A stretch of 45,136 bases of DNA. It comes from Sphingobacterium thalpophilum (GTDB lineage Bacteria; Bacteroidota; Bacteroidia; Chitinophagales; Chitinophagaceae). This document shows, one piece after another, positions 1 to 9,009 of the stretch (position 1 is its first letter; every line of letters starts with the position of its first letter). A program made the position numbers and the translations under genes. The notes beneath the pieces are model-generated. The model did not search any database and had not been told where the DNA came from. It worked only from the letters and a program-made list of their open reading frames with translations. Where the stretch lies: contig CALPNW020000002.1 of assembly GCA_943325035.2 (NCBI GenBank), forward strand, positions 1 to 45,136, written 5' to 3'.

Positions 1-1
1 C

Positions 2-790
2 TTTTTTAAAGAAACCATTGATGATATTTACAAGGACCTGCTCTACCTGATTTTCTATTTTCAGGGAGAGCCTTACCTGAATCCTGATTTCCTGGACATG
101 GTCCTGTATGCCCATCAAAAAGGCATTTATACTGCCACTTCTACCAATGCCCACTATCTCACCGAAGAAAAAGCCAGAAAAACGGTAGAAAGTGGCCTTG
201 ACAGACTGATTATTTCCATAGACGGCACCACCCAGGATGTATATGAACAATACCGGGTTGGCGGTAAGCTGGAGAAAGTACTGGAAGGGGCGAGGAATAT
301 TGTGAAATGGAAAAAGGAGCTGAAAAGTACTACCCCTTTTATCTTTTTTCAGTTTTTAGTGGTTAAACCCAATGAGCACCAGATTGAAGCTGTAAAAAAG
401 CTGGGCGCAGAAATTGGAGTAGATCAGGTACGCTTTAAAACGGCCCAGGTATATGATTTTGAGAATGACCCAAATGGGCTGATTCCAGACAACAACAAAT
501 ACAGCCGCTATAAAAAAGATGCTTCCGGAAAGATGATGGTAAAAAGCGGTTTAAACAACTACTGCTGGAAATTATGGCATGCAAATGTGATAACTTGGGA
601 TGGATTGGTTGTACCTTGCTGTTTTGATAAAGATGCCACTCACCAGTTGGGGAATTTAAAGACCCAAAGTTTTAAAGAAACCTGGCACAACCAAAATTAC
701 CGGCAATTCAGAAAAGAATTAATGACCAGCCGGAAGAATATTGATATATGTGCAAATTGCAGTGAGGGATTAACCGTTTGGGAAGATTAA
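2..790 (+). CDS. Radical SAM/SPASM domain protein, 5'-truncated by window edge
   Basis: The reading frame is open from base 2, so the true start lies outside the window. The first visible residues include YFQGEPYLNPDFLD, which matches the second beta strand of a radical SAM barrel (usual motif GGEP, here QGEP) that contacts the SAM amino group. The CxxxCxxC cluster motif would lie upstream and cannot be seen. The C-terminal part has a SPASM-like cysteine pattern (NYCWKLW, VPCCFDKD, ICANCSEG), which normally binds auxiliary iron-sulfur clusters. The family modifies peptides, sugars or other substrates; the substrate cannot be told from sequence. It ends 33 bases before the MarR start. Confidence 0.85.
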   Translation, partial: FFKETIDDIYKDLLYLIFYFQGEPYLNPDFLDMVLYAHQKGIYTATSTNAHYLTEEKARKTVESGLDRLIISIDGTTQDVYEQYRVGGKLEKVLEGARNIVKWKKELKSTTPFIFFQFLVVKPNEHQIEAVKKLGAEIGVDQVRFKTAQVYDFENDPNGLIPDNNKYSRYKKDASGKMMVKSGLNNYCWKLWHANVITWDGLVVPCCFDKDATHQLGNLKTQSFKETWHNQNYRQFRKELMTSRKNIDICANCSEGLTVWED

Positions 791-823
791 GTGAATTCAG
801 TGGTGTGTTTTAGTACTTTAAGA

Positions 824-1276
824 ATGAGCATAGAAAAAGATATCCAACAGCATGTGTTCCGGAACAGCTATCAGAAAGCCGCTGTGAACATTCTTTTTTC
901 GGCTAACTGGCTGTCCGAACACACCAGGCATCTTTTGGAAGACGAAGACATTACCCCACAGCAATATAATATTCTGCGCATACTGAGGGGAAGCATGAAA
1001 CCATTGAGTACCCTGCAGATCAGAGAGAGGATGCTCGACAAAATGAGTGATACAAGCCGCATTGTGGACCGTCTGGTAAAAAAGGGATTGGTAGAGAAAA
1101 AAACATCCGTTGCCGACAAGCGGCTGGTTGATGTAAATATTTCAAAAAAAGGATTGCTAATACTGGATAAGCTTGATCAGAAAAATGATCAGCTCGATAA
1201 CCTTCTTAAGAACCTGAGTAAAGAAGAAGTAGTAATTTTAAATACCCTTCTCGATAAAATGCGCGAGAAGGTTTGA
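824..1276 (+). CDS. MarR family transcriptional regulator
   Basis: A 150-residue protein with the MarR winged-helix layout: an N-terminal dimerisation helix, a helix-turn-helix around LSTLQIRERMLDKMSDTSRIVDRL, a wing with the typical KKGLVEKKTSVADKRLVDV motif (DxR conserved in the family), and C-terminal helices. The frame is open back to a GTG at 791 that abuts the previous stop, but the ATG at 824 gives a normal MarR length and is preferred. It is co-directional with the radical SAM gene upstream and the hydrolase downstream. Ligand and targets are unknown. Confidence 0.88.
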   Translation: MSIEKDIQQHVFRNSYQKAAVNILFSANWLSEHTRHLLEDEDITPQQYNILRILRGSMKPLSTLQIRERMLDKMSDTSRIVDRLVKKGLVEKKTSVADKRLVDVNISKKGLLILDKLDQKNDQLDNLLKNLSKEEVVILNTLLDKMREKV

Positions 1277-1297
1277 TCCGATCACTATAATATCTGA

Positions 1298-2785
1298 ATG
1301 ATGAAAAAAATCAGTTCACTGGTTACTATACTTTGTTTTATAGGCTGTTTTTATGCCGCAAATGCCCAGCATATCCCTAATTATGAATTCAGGGGAGTAT
1401 GGGTTGCCAGTGTGGAAAATATAGACTGGCCCAGTAAAAAAAGCCTGTCTGTAGAACAGCAAAAAGAAGAATTTATCAAGCTGCTCAATATGCACCAGGC
1501 CAATGGCATGAATGCGATTGTTATGCAGATCAGACCAGCCGGCGATGCCCTCTACCCTTCTCAGTACGAGCCCTGGAGCGAGTACCTGACCGGCAAACAG
1601 GGATTACCTCCCAACCCTTATTATGATCCTCTGCAATTCATGATCAGCGAAACGCATAAACGCGGTATGGAATTTCATGCATGGCTCAATCCTTACAGAG
1701 CTGTATTCAATATTTTAAAATCTTCTGTTGCACCATCACATATTACCAAAATCCATCCTGAGTGGTTTGTGGTATATGGCGATAAAAAATATTTCAATCC
1801 GGGTCTTCCGGAAGTGCAGGAACATACGGTTCGCGTAGTAAAAGACATCGTGAGCAGATATGATATTGATGCCATTCATATGGATGATTATTTTTACCCT
1901 TACCGGATTGCCGGAAAGGAATTTCCCGACCAGCAGGCATTTTTAAAATATGGTGGTGAATTAAATAAAGACACCTGGAGAAGAAGTAATTGCGACAGTA
2001 TTATTGCAAAGCTTTACCATACCATACGCAGTACCAACCCCAGGGTAAAATTTGGCATCAGCCCTTTTGGTGTTTGGCGCAATAAAAGCCAGGACCCAAT
2101 GGGAAGTGAAACAAAAGCCGGTCAAACCAATTATGACGATCTGTATGCGGATATCCTTTTGTGGCTGGAAAAAGGATGGATAGATTATGTTACACCGCAA
2201 CTGTATTGGGAACGCGGACATAAACTGGCCGATTACGATGTATTGCTCAAATGGTGGAATGAGCATGGCTATGGCAAACATATTTATATCGGCCAGGGCA
2301 TTTACAGAGCAGGCACTAATGAGGCCTGGAAAAATAAAAACGAAATCCCTGCACAAATTCAGGAACTGAGAAAATACAAAACTACCCAGGGAAGCCTCTA
2401 TTTCAACAGTAAGGTTTTTGAAAAAAATCCAAATGGCTGGAACGACAGCTTACGCAATAATTATTACTACTACCCTTCGCTTGTTCCTCCAATGCCATGG
2501 ATCAACAATGATGCACCGGAAGCACCAGTATTGGGCAAAAGAACGGAAACCGCAATAACACTCAGTTATACCGGTGCACTGAAAATTAAGGGCTTTGGTA
2601 TTTTCACACTGCCACATAATAAGGAAGTAAAATTCATTAATGCCCAGCTGGTACAACTCATTCTCAGTTCCGGATCTGCTTCAGTTGATCTGAGTAAAGT
2701 ACCGGATGCAATCGGCAAAAGGATTTGCGTTGCCACGATAGACATTAACAACAATGTAAGTGAAGTAATAGAGATTAGGCAGTAA
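1298..2785 (+). CDS. Secreted GHL10-type glycoside hydrolase (DUF187)
   Basis: A 495-residue protein with an N-terminal signal peptide (MMKKISSLVTILCFIGCFYA, cleavage probably near NAQ). The body begins with FRGVWVASVENIDWP and continues through IRPAGDALYPS, HAWLNPYRA, IHMDDYFYPY and YVTPQLYWERG, all typical of the GHL10/DUF187 TIM barrel, which is related to family 10/13 hydrolases and thought to act on wall-type polysaccharides. The last ~90 residues look like a beta-rich accessory domain. Length is normal for the family. It starts 21 bases after the MarR stop, so the two may be co-transcribed. Exact substrate is unknown. Confidence 0.88.
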   Translation: MMKKISSLVTILCFIGCFYAANAQHIPNYEFRGVWVASVENIDWPSKKSLSVEQQKEEFIKLLNMHQANGMNAIVMQIRPAGDALYPSQYEPWSEYLTGKQGLPPNPYYDPLQFMISETHKRGMEFHAWLNPYRAVFNILKSSVAPSHITKIHPEWFVVYGDKKYFNPGLPEVQEHTVRVVKDIVSRYDIDAIHMDDYFYPYRIAGKEFPDQQAFLKYGGELNKDTWRRSNCDSIIAKLYHTIRSTNPRVKFGISPFGVWRNKSQDPMGSETKAGQTNYDDLYADILLWLEKGWIDYVTPQLYWERGHKLADYDVLLKWWNEHGYGKHIYIGQGIYRAGTNEAWKNKNEIPAQIQELRKYKTTQGSLYFNSKVFEKNPNGWNDSLRNNYYYYPSLVPPMPWINNDAPEAPVLGKRTETAITLSYTGALKIKGFGIFTLPHNKEVKFINAQLVQLILSSGSASVDLSKVPDAIGKRICVATIDINNNVSEVIEIRQ

Positions 2786-2818
2786 ATGGGCTAGCGCCGA
2801 AAGGGCGGAATCAAAGGT

Positions 2819-3316
2819 TTATCCAAAGCTGACTTCATTCACACCACCCGGAAACTGTCCGAAGCGCTCTAAGACTGCTTGATAACGGTGGTTGAAAATG
2901 CCTTTAAGTATGGTTTTAACCATGATGGCATGGGCAATATCACCCAGAAACCACATCGGTAATTTGTAGTGTACGATATCGGTCATTTCAACCCCACCTT
3001 CTATCTGCTTAAAATGATGCTGGTGATGCCACATGCTGTAAGGTCCATAGCGTTGTTCATCGACAAAGTATTTAAGGTCTGCAACATGCGTAATTTCGGT
3101 CATCCAGTACATCGGAATTCCAAAGAGCGGACTTACTGTGTATTCAATAATCTGGCCAGGGTACATAATTGCTCCGTGGTGCTTGCTGATAATATTGAAC
3201 CCCAGATTGGCAGGGGTAATATCTTTCAGGTTATCGGGCCTGCTAAAGAACTCCCAGGCAGTTTCTAAGGAAATGGGGAGCTTTTGAACGGTTTTGATAC
3301 TGTATACTTTAGACAT
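2819..3316 (-). CDS. SRPBCC (START-like) family protein
   Basis: A 165-residue soluble protein with the SRPBCC/polyketide-cyclase pattern: TVQKLPISLETAWEFFSRP at the N-terminus (strand plus helix of a helix-grip fold), then DITPANLGF, and a C-terminal long helix. Members bind hydrophobic ligands in a deep pocket. Homologues in Bacteroidota are usually single-gene, uncharacterised ligand-binding proteins, some fused to NAD-dependent epimerases. It converges on the GHL10 gene with only 33 bases between stops and diverges from the helicase gene. No catalytic residue is recognisable. Confidence 0.75.
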   Translation of the reverse strand: MSKVYSIKTVQKLPISLETAWEFFSRPDNLKDITPANLGFNIISKHHGAIMYPGQIIEYTVSPLFGIPMYWMTEITHVADLKYFVDEQRYGPYSMWHHQHHFKQIEGGVEMTDIVHYKLPMWFLGDIAHAIMVKTILKGIFNHRYQAVLERFGQFPGGVNEVSFG

Positions 3317-3376
3317 AGAACAACTATTAAGTCTACAACAGTATTTCTTTAATAAGGTTCATGGTATCTTTAACGT

Positions 3377-6300
3377 ATGGCAACAAAAGAGCAACAGACC
3401 GATCATTTCAACAGTATTTACAGTTCGCTTAATGCGGAACAGAAAAGAGCTGTAGATACTTTAGAAGGCCCTGTAATGGTTATTGCCGGCCCGGGAACAG
3501 GCAAAACACAGATCCTGAGTGCCCGGATCGGGAAGATTCTGCTGGAAGCCGATGCTAAACCGGAAAATATTCTCTGCCTGACCTATACAGATGCAGGCGT
3601 TGTTGCCATGCGCAAGCGTTTACTGGGTTTTATAGGACCGGATGCCTACAAGGTAAATATTTACACTTTTCATGCTTTTTGCAACGACATCATTCAGGAC
3701 AATCTTTCGCTGTTTGAAAAAACAGCACTGGATCCTATATCCGAACTGGAAAGTATTGAACTCTTTAAACAGCTGATAGACAGTTTCCCAAAAAACAATC
3801 CGCTGAAAAGATACCGGGGCGATGTGTATTATGAAATCAATAACCTGAAACAGCTTTTCAGTAATATGAAGCGCGAAGGATGGGCCCCTGAATATATCAA
3901 TGAATGCATAGACCTTTATCTCAGCGAGATCAACACCAGAGAAGAGTTTACCTATAAAAAAGCCTACAAACAATTCAAGGCCGGAGACCTGAAGCAAAAT
4001 AAAATAGACGAAGAGAAAGAGAAAATGGAGAAACTGCGTGCTGCAGTAGATGAGTTTGACCGCTTTCAGGGACTGATGCAAAAAAGAGGCCGCTACGATT
4101 TTGATGATATGATCAACTGGGTATTGCGTGCCTTTGAAGAAAATAAAACTTTGCTGGCAAGGTACCAGGAACAGTTTCAATACATTCTGGTAGATGAATA
4201 CCAGGATACCAGCGGTACGCAAAACCACCTGGTTGAGCTATTGATCAGCTTCTGGGAAGACCCGAATATTTTTGTGGTGGGCGATGACGACCAGAGCATC
4301 TATCGTTTTCAGGGGGCGAATATTGAGAACATGGAAAAATTTGCTGACCGGTTTTCCTCCTCTATATTAACCATTGTACTTACCAATAATTACAGGTCTA
4401 CCCAGCCGATACTGGATGTATCCAAAACACTCATCGAAAGAAATGAGGAGCGGCTGGTGAAAAAAATAGATGGTCTGAGTAAAACATTACTGGCTTCAAA
4501 CAGCAAAATAAATACAATAACCAACAAGCCGCTGTTGCACGAATATGAAACACAGCAACAGGAAATGATTCACCTGACCCTGCAGGTGAATGACTTGCTG
4601 GAGAAGGGAACAGAGCCCGGAAGAATTGCCATCATTTATAAAGAGAATAAATACGGTGAGGTACTCAGTACTTACTTTAAACAAAAAAGTATTCCCGTAT
4701 ACAGTAAGCGCAACCTGAATATTCTGCACATACCGCTGGCCGGAAAAGTCATTCTGTTACTCAAATACCTTGCAGCAGAATTGGATATTCCTTATGGAGG
4801 TGATGAAATGCTGTTCGAAATACTGCATTTTAACTGGTTCAATATTGCCCCGATAGAAATTGCCAAAATGAGTGCTGCGGTAGCAGACAAAAGATTCGGG
4901 GACGATAAAACTTCGCTCCGGAAATTCATTTACGATAAAGCCAATCAGCCTCCCAGAGAGCTGTTCAGTGTTCCTGTACCGGGCATTAAAAATGCCAGTG
5001 ATGCCCTGGAAAAACTCATTGGTGATGTACCCAATTATACCCTGCAGTACTTATTTGAAAACCTCATCAGGGACGCAGGAATCCTGAACTACATCATGCA
5101 GGATCCCGAAAAGCACTGGCACCTGCAGGTACTGACCGGTTTGTTTGATTTTGTTAAAGAAGAAACCCGAAGAAATCCTACACTCAGTTTACAGGAACTC
5201 GTTACCATCATTGAACTGATGGAAAAGGAAGACCTGAGTTTGCCGCTGGTGCAGGTAAGTGGGAGCGATAAAGGGGTGAATCTGCTAACAGCACATGGTT
5301 CTAAAGGGCTTGAATTTGAATATGTATTTATTGCAGGTTGTAATGCTGCCAGCTGGGAAAAGAAAAGAAAACCGGGCGGGGGCTATACCTTACCAGATAC
5401 TATGTTCAGCTCACAACCTAAACTCAGTGATGAGGAAGAGTTGAGAAGATTGTTTTATGTGGCCATTACCAGAGCAGAAAAACAACTGGCTATTTCGTAC
5501 AGCAAATTTAAATCCGATGGCAAAGCATTGGAACCATCCATGTTTATTGCAGAGATACAGGAAGAACATTCCCTCCCGGTAGACCATGTATTGGTGAATA
5601 TGGAGAATATCAGTGAATTCAGTGCACTGGCATTTGAAGACAACCTGATGCCTGAAATAGAAAAGACCGAAGCTGAATTCGTCAACCGGATTCTCGACAA
5701 GTTTGTAATGAATGTAACAGCATTAAACAATTACCTGAAATGCCCTTTGCAGTTTTATTTTAACAACCTCGTGCGGGTTCCTTCCGGAAAATCGGAGTCC
5801 ACCGAATTCGGGTCGGCCGTTCACTATGCACTGCAGCGTTTGTTTCAGCAGATGCAGGAGAAGGAACAGTTTGCTGCTGTTGAAGTTTTTATTGGAGACT
5901 TTGAATGGTATATGCGCAGGCATCGCGAGAACTTTACCAAAGAACAGTTTGCCAGAAGAATGGAATATGGACAGGAAGTACTCAAGAATTATTATACTGC
6001 TTACCTGAATGAATGGAATAGGATTGTGGTGATAGAGCGTACCATTAAAAACGTGGTGGTGAGTGGCGTTCCGCTAAAAGGGAAACTCGATAAAATTGAG
6101 TTCAACGGAAAAGCGGTGAATGTGGTGGACTATAAAACAGGGGATATTGAAAAAGCAAAAGAAAAACTGCGTGGTCCGAATGATAAGTATCCAAACGGCG
6201 GCGACTACTGGCGTCAGGCAGTATTCTATAAAATTCTGGTAGACAATTATGAGCAGAAAACCTGGCAGGTAGTAAGCAGTGAGTTTGATTTTATTGAGCC

Positions 6301-6526
6301 GGACAAGAAAAAAGAATACCGAAAAGAAAAACTGGTCATTACTCCCGAAGATATTACCACCGTTACACAACAGATCATTCAGGTGTGGGAGAAAATACAG
6401 AACAGGGAATTTTATACCGGTTGCGGTAAGCCGGATTGCCATTGGTGTGGTTTTGTGAAAACCAATAATCTGGCTATTACCCTGCATGAGCTGAATGAAG
6501 AAGCGGAAAACGAATTGAACTTTTAA
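3377..6526 (+). CDS. UvrD/PcrA-like superfamily 1 helicase fused to a PD-(D/E)XK nuclease
   Basis: A 1049-residue ATP-dependent DNA helicase. Visible motifs are Walker A AGPGTGKTQ (37-45), Walker B VDEYQDTS (about 272-279), motif III GDDDQSIYRFQGA (about 302-314), motif V TAHGSKGLEFEYVF (about 637) and motif VI FYVAITRAEK (about 693). The C-terminal 270 residues form a RecB/AddB-type nuclease: GSAVHYALQRLF, GKLDKIE (about 901) and VVDYKTGD (about 915) carry the PD-(D/E)XK residues. Four cysteines, one in LKCPLQFYF (about 787) and three in CGKPDCHWC (about 1015-1023), fit an AddB/Cas4-like iron-sulfur cluster. It probably works in DNA repair or end processing. No AddB/RecC partner is adjacent. 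Confidence 0.9.
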   Translation: MATKEQQTDHFNSIYSSLNAEQKRAVDTLEGPVMVIAGPGTGKTQILSARIGKILLEADAKPENILCLTYTDAGVVAMRKRLLGFIGPDAYKVNIYTFHAFCNDIIQDNLSLFEKTALDPISELESIELFKQLIDSFPKNNPLKRYRGDVYYEINNLKQLFSNMKREGWAPEYINECIDLYLSEINTREEFTYKKAYKQFKAGDLKQNKIDEEKEKMEKLRAAVDEFDRFQGLMQKRGRYDFDDMINWVLRAFEENKTLLARYQEQFQYILVDEYQDTSGTQNHLVELLISFWEDPNIFVVGDDDQSIYRFQGANIENMEKFADRFSSSILTIVLTNNYRSTQPILDVSKTLIERNEERLVKKIDGLSKTLLASNSKINTITNKPLLHEYETQQQEMIHLTLQVNDLLEKGTEPGRIAIIYKENKYGEVLSTYFKQKSIPVYSKRNLNILHIPLAGKVILLLKYLAAELDIPYGGDEMLFEILHFNWFNIAPIEIAKMSAAVADKRFGDDKTSLRKFIYDKANQPPRELFSVPVPGIKNASDALEKLIGDVPNYTLQYLFENLIRDAGILNYIMQDPEKHWHLQVLTGLFDFVKEETRRNPTLSLQELVTIIELMEKEDLSLPLVQVSGSDKGVNLLTAHGSKGLEFEYVFIAGCNAASWEKKRKPGGGYTLPDTMFSSQPKLSDEEELRRLFYVAITRAEKQLAISYSKFKSDGKALEPSMFIAEIQEEHSLPVDHVLVNMENISEFSALAFEDNLMPEIEKTEAEFVNRILDKFVMNVTALNNYLKCPLQFYFNNLVRVPSGKSESTEFGSAVHYALQRLFQQMQEKEQFAAVEVFIGDFEWYMRRHRENFTKEQFARRMEYGQEVLKNYYTAYLNEWNRIVVIERTIKNVVVSGVPLKGKLDKIEFNGKAVNVVDYKTGDIEKAKEKLRGPNDKYPNGGDYWRQAVFYKILVDNYEQKTWQVVSSEFDFIEPDKKKEYRKEKLVITPEDITTVTQQIIQVWEKIQNREFYTGCGKPDCHWCGFVKTNNLAITLHELNEEAENELNF

Positions 6527-6562
6527 CTGAAAGCATTTATGTTTGTACAACCAATTTTTACA

Positions 6563-7963
6563 ATGACCTCTCTGAATAAAATTTTATTGCCTTTGCTGAT
6601 TACAGGATTCATTACAGTAATGATGAGTTCCTGCGCCAATATCATTCCGCCAGGCGGAGGTCCCAGAGACAGCCTGCCTCCCAAACTACTGTTTGCACTG
6701 CCAAAAGACTCTGCGGTAAATATTTCGCCAAAGCTCATCACCCTGAATTTTGATGAATACATTACCCTTCAGAATGTGAACGATAACCTGATCATTTCGC
6801 CTACGGTAAAAAATAATCCGCTGGTTGATTACAGATTGCGGGTAGTTACAGTAAGGATCAAGGATTCACTGGATGCCAATACCACTTATTCCCTGAATTT
6901 CGGCAATGCCATCCGTGATGTGAATGAATCGAATATACTCAGAGATTTTACCTACGTTTTTTCCACCGGAAAAACCATTGACGACTATTCCTACAGCGGA
7001 AAAGTTTACCTCGCAGAAACCGGTAAGATTGATACCACACTGATTGTTATACTGCATAAGAATTTAAATGATTCTGCCATTGTAAAAGAAAGACCCCGTT
7101 ATTATACCAGGATCAATGGCAAGGGAAATTTTATTTTCAATAACCTGTCGGCAGGCAGTTACCGGGCTTATGTTTTACCCAATGATTTCACCAGAAAGTA
7201 CGAAGACAGTACCAAATTATTTGCGTTCCGTTCCTTACCACTTACGGTATCGGAGCAAACGCCAACAGATACTTTATATGCCTATCAGGAATTCAAAATA
7301 AAAGAAAAGGTCATCAAAGCACCGGTGGCAATCGATAAAACCGGTAAAGAAGATAAACGACTCAGATTTAAAAGCGACATGGAAGCTGGTCAGCAAGACC
7401 TGCTAAGCAGTCTGAACCTGATTTTCAACAGAAAATTAAAAACAGTTGATACCGCTAAAATATTATTTGCCGACAGCAATTTTAATAAACTGAGCGGTTA
7501 TAATATTCAGCTGGATACCTCAAAAACCGTTCTCACTATCAACTACCCCTGGAAGGAACTGAATTATTTCAGGGTGGTAGTTCCTAAAGATGCTGTAACA
7601 GATACCGGAGGAACATTGCTTTCTAAAGCAGATACACTGAGGTTTGGCACCAGGCGCGAATCGGAATATGGCAGTCTTAAACTTCGTTTCACCAATCTTA
7701 ATTTACTGAAGCATCCGGTTTTACAATTTGTGCAGGATGGAAGAATTGTAGAATCGTTTCCTTTGACTTCAACCGAACTGGTCAGAAAACTTTACCGTAC
7801 AGGTACCTATGAAATGCGGATTTTATACGATAGCAATCGAAACGGTGTTTGGGATGCGGGAAGTTTTGGCACAACCAAAAGACAACCTGAAATTGTTACG
7901 CTGATCATCAAGCCACTAACAGTGAGGGCCAACTGGGATAATGAAGTAACGATTGCCCTCTAG
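6563..7963 (+). CDS. Ig-like domain lipoprotein of the Bacteroidota outer envelope
   Basis: A 466-residue lipoprotein. The hydrophobic N-terminus ends in a lipobox with Cys24 (VMMSSC), followed by the conserved segment IIPPGGGPRDSLPPKL. Residues about 35-125 resemble a bacterial Ig-like (Big_5/SbsA) domain, and a second beta-rich region follows. The ATG at 6563 is preferred to the one at 6539 because it places a charged n-region directly before the hydrophobic stretch. It follows the helicase gene by 36 bases on the same strand, so the two may be co-transcribed. Such proteins are widespread in Bacteroidota; the function is not established. Confidence 0.8.
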   Translation: MTSLNKILLPLLITGFITVMMSSCANIIPPGGGPRDSLPPKLLFALPKDSAVNISPKLITLNFDEYITLQNVNDNLIISPTVKNNPLVDYRLRVVTVRIKDSLDANTTYSLNFGNAIRDVNESNILRDFTYVFSTGKTIDDYSYSGKVYLAETGKIDTTLIVILHKNLNDSAIVKERPRYYTRINGKGNFIFNNLSAGSYRAYVLPNDFTRKYEDSTKLFAFRSLPLTVSEQTPTDTLYAYQEFKIKEKVIKAPVAIDKTGKEDKRLRFKSDMEAGQQDLLSSLNLIFNRKLKTVDTAKILFADSNFNKLSGYNIQLDTSKTVLTINYPWKELNYFRVVVPKDAVTDTGGTLLSKADTLRFGTRRESEYGSLKLRFTNLNLLKHPVLQFVQDGRIVESFPLTSTELVRKLYRTGTYEMRILYDSNRNGVWDAGSFGTTKRQPEIVTLIIKPLTVRANWDNEVTIAL

Positions 7964-7976
7964 TTACTTATTAGGG

Positions 7977-8081
7977 CAGCCGTGTTGAGGATCAGTCATG
8001 TTGAGGTTATCCGTATTGGAGTCATCCGTGTTGAGGATCATTCATACAGAGAATCAGCCGTGCCGGGGCTATCCATATTGG
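7977..8081. repeat. Degenerate 15-16 bp tandem repeat, about seven copies
   Basis: Units read like ATCCGTGTTGAGGAT with substitutions, starting near 7977, 7993, 8009, 8024, 8040, 8056 and 8071. The array fills the gap between two convergent stop codons and runs across the stop codon of the 3-hydroxyacyl-CoA dehydrogenase gene (8069-8071). It is too short and too degenerate for a CRISPR array and has no spacers. Confidence 0.7.
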
Positions 8082-8920
8082 TAAAACCCTTTGCCTGTTT
8101 TCTTTCCAAGTTCACCCTTGCCTACTTTTTCTTTTTGCAAAGCAGAAGGTGTTAAACGTAATGGCTTGCCCAGAGCTTCCCATACAATATTGCTTACACT
8201 GTAATTAATGTCTAGCCCTATCAGGTCCATCAGCTTAAACGGCCCCATTTTAAAGCCCGCTGCTTCCATGAGGGCATCTGCCTGTTCTATGGTCACCAGC
8301 CCCTGAGTCACCATTTCCATGGCTTCGAGGTAATAATGCCTTGCTACCCGGTTAACGATAAATCCAGGAGCATCTTTACAGATCACCGGAACCTTGCCCA
8401 TCTGTTCTGCGAGTTGAAATACCTGCCGGATCACTTCGGCAGAAGTATTTTGGCCCTGGATAATCTCTACCAGCTTCATGGCCGGTGCGGGATTAAAAAA
8501 ATGCATTCCTACCAGCATCTGCGGATTACTGATTCCGCTCGCAAGTGCATCGATGCTGATAGAAGAGGTATTGGTGGCAAAAATGGTGGTGGAGTCATTG
8601 ATGAGGGCCAGTTCATTAAAGAGCTTTGTTTTGATGTCCCGGTCTTCCAGAATAGCTTCTATTATGAGGTCTGCCCTGCATTTGGCAGGATCCGTAGTGT
8701 AGGTAATCCGGTTGGCTGTTTGCTCAACCTCCTCAGGTTTCAGTTTGCCTTTCTGGGCCTGTTTGGTTAACTGTGCCGTGATCTGCAACCTGCTTCTTTC
8801 GAGGGCGGCCTCATTCTGATCAAATTGAATAGTTAGAAACCCGGCCTGGGCTGCCACCTGAGCAATACCACTACCCATTGTTCCCGCTCCACAAACTGCA
8901 ATTGACCGAATAGATTTCAT
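8069..8920 (-). CDS. hbd: 3-hydroxybutyryl-CoA dehydrogenase
   Basis: A 283-residue protein of the L-3-hydroxyacyl-CoA dehydrogenase family, which oxidises 3-hydroxyacyl-CoA with NAD(P)+ in butyrate/fatty-acid or phenylacetate metabolism. The Rossmann motif GAGTMGSGIAQ begins at residue 11; NTSS (117-120) and His140 in HFFNPAPAMKLVEI fit the catalytic Ser and His; the C-terminal helical domain has PGFIVNRVARHYYLEA and ends GKGFYQYG, as usual. Length is standard for the single-domain (non-FadB) form. The gene stands alone; its divergent neighbour is a MerR regulator. The symbol could also be paaH; pathway assignment is an inference. Its stop codon lies inside the tandem repeat 7977-8081. Confidence 0.9.
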   Translation of the reverse strand: MKSIRSIAVCGAGTMGSGIAQVAAQAGFLTIQFDQNEAALERSRLQITAQLTKQAQKGKLKPEEVEQTANRITYTTDPAKCRADLIIEAILEDRDIKTKLFNELALINDSTTIFATNTSSISIDALASGISNPQMLVGMHFFNPAPAMKLVEIIQGQNTSAEVIRQVFQLAEQMGKVPVICKDAPGFIVNRVARHYYLEAMEMVTQGLVTIEQADALMEAAGFKMGPFKLMDLIGLDINYSVSNIVWEALGKPLRLTPSALQKEKVGKGELGKKTGKGFYQYG

Positions 8921-9009
8921 ACGCGTTTAAAATGGCAAGATACTTACATCTTATCCACCGAAGCCTGTTTTAGGCCATCAAAAGAAAAAATTGGTGCTAA
9001 TTTTAATGA

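Noticed and set aside
2791-2806. Intrinsic terminator between the GHL10 and SRPBCC genes
   Set aside because: The stem has only four base pairs and there is no T run on either strand.
7977-8081. CRISPR-like array
   Set aside because: Repeats are contiguous with no spacers, and units vary; no cas genes are near.
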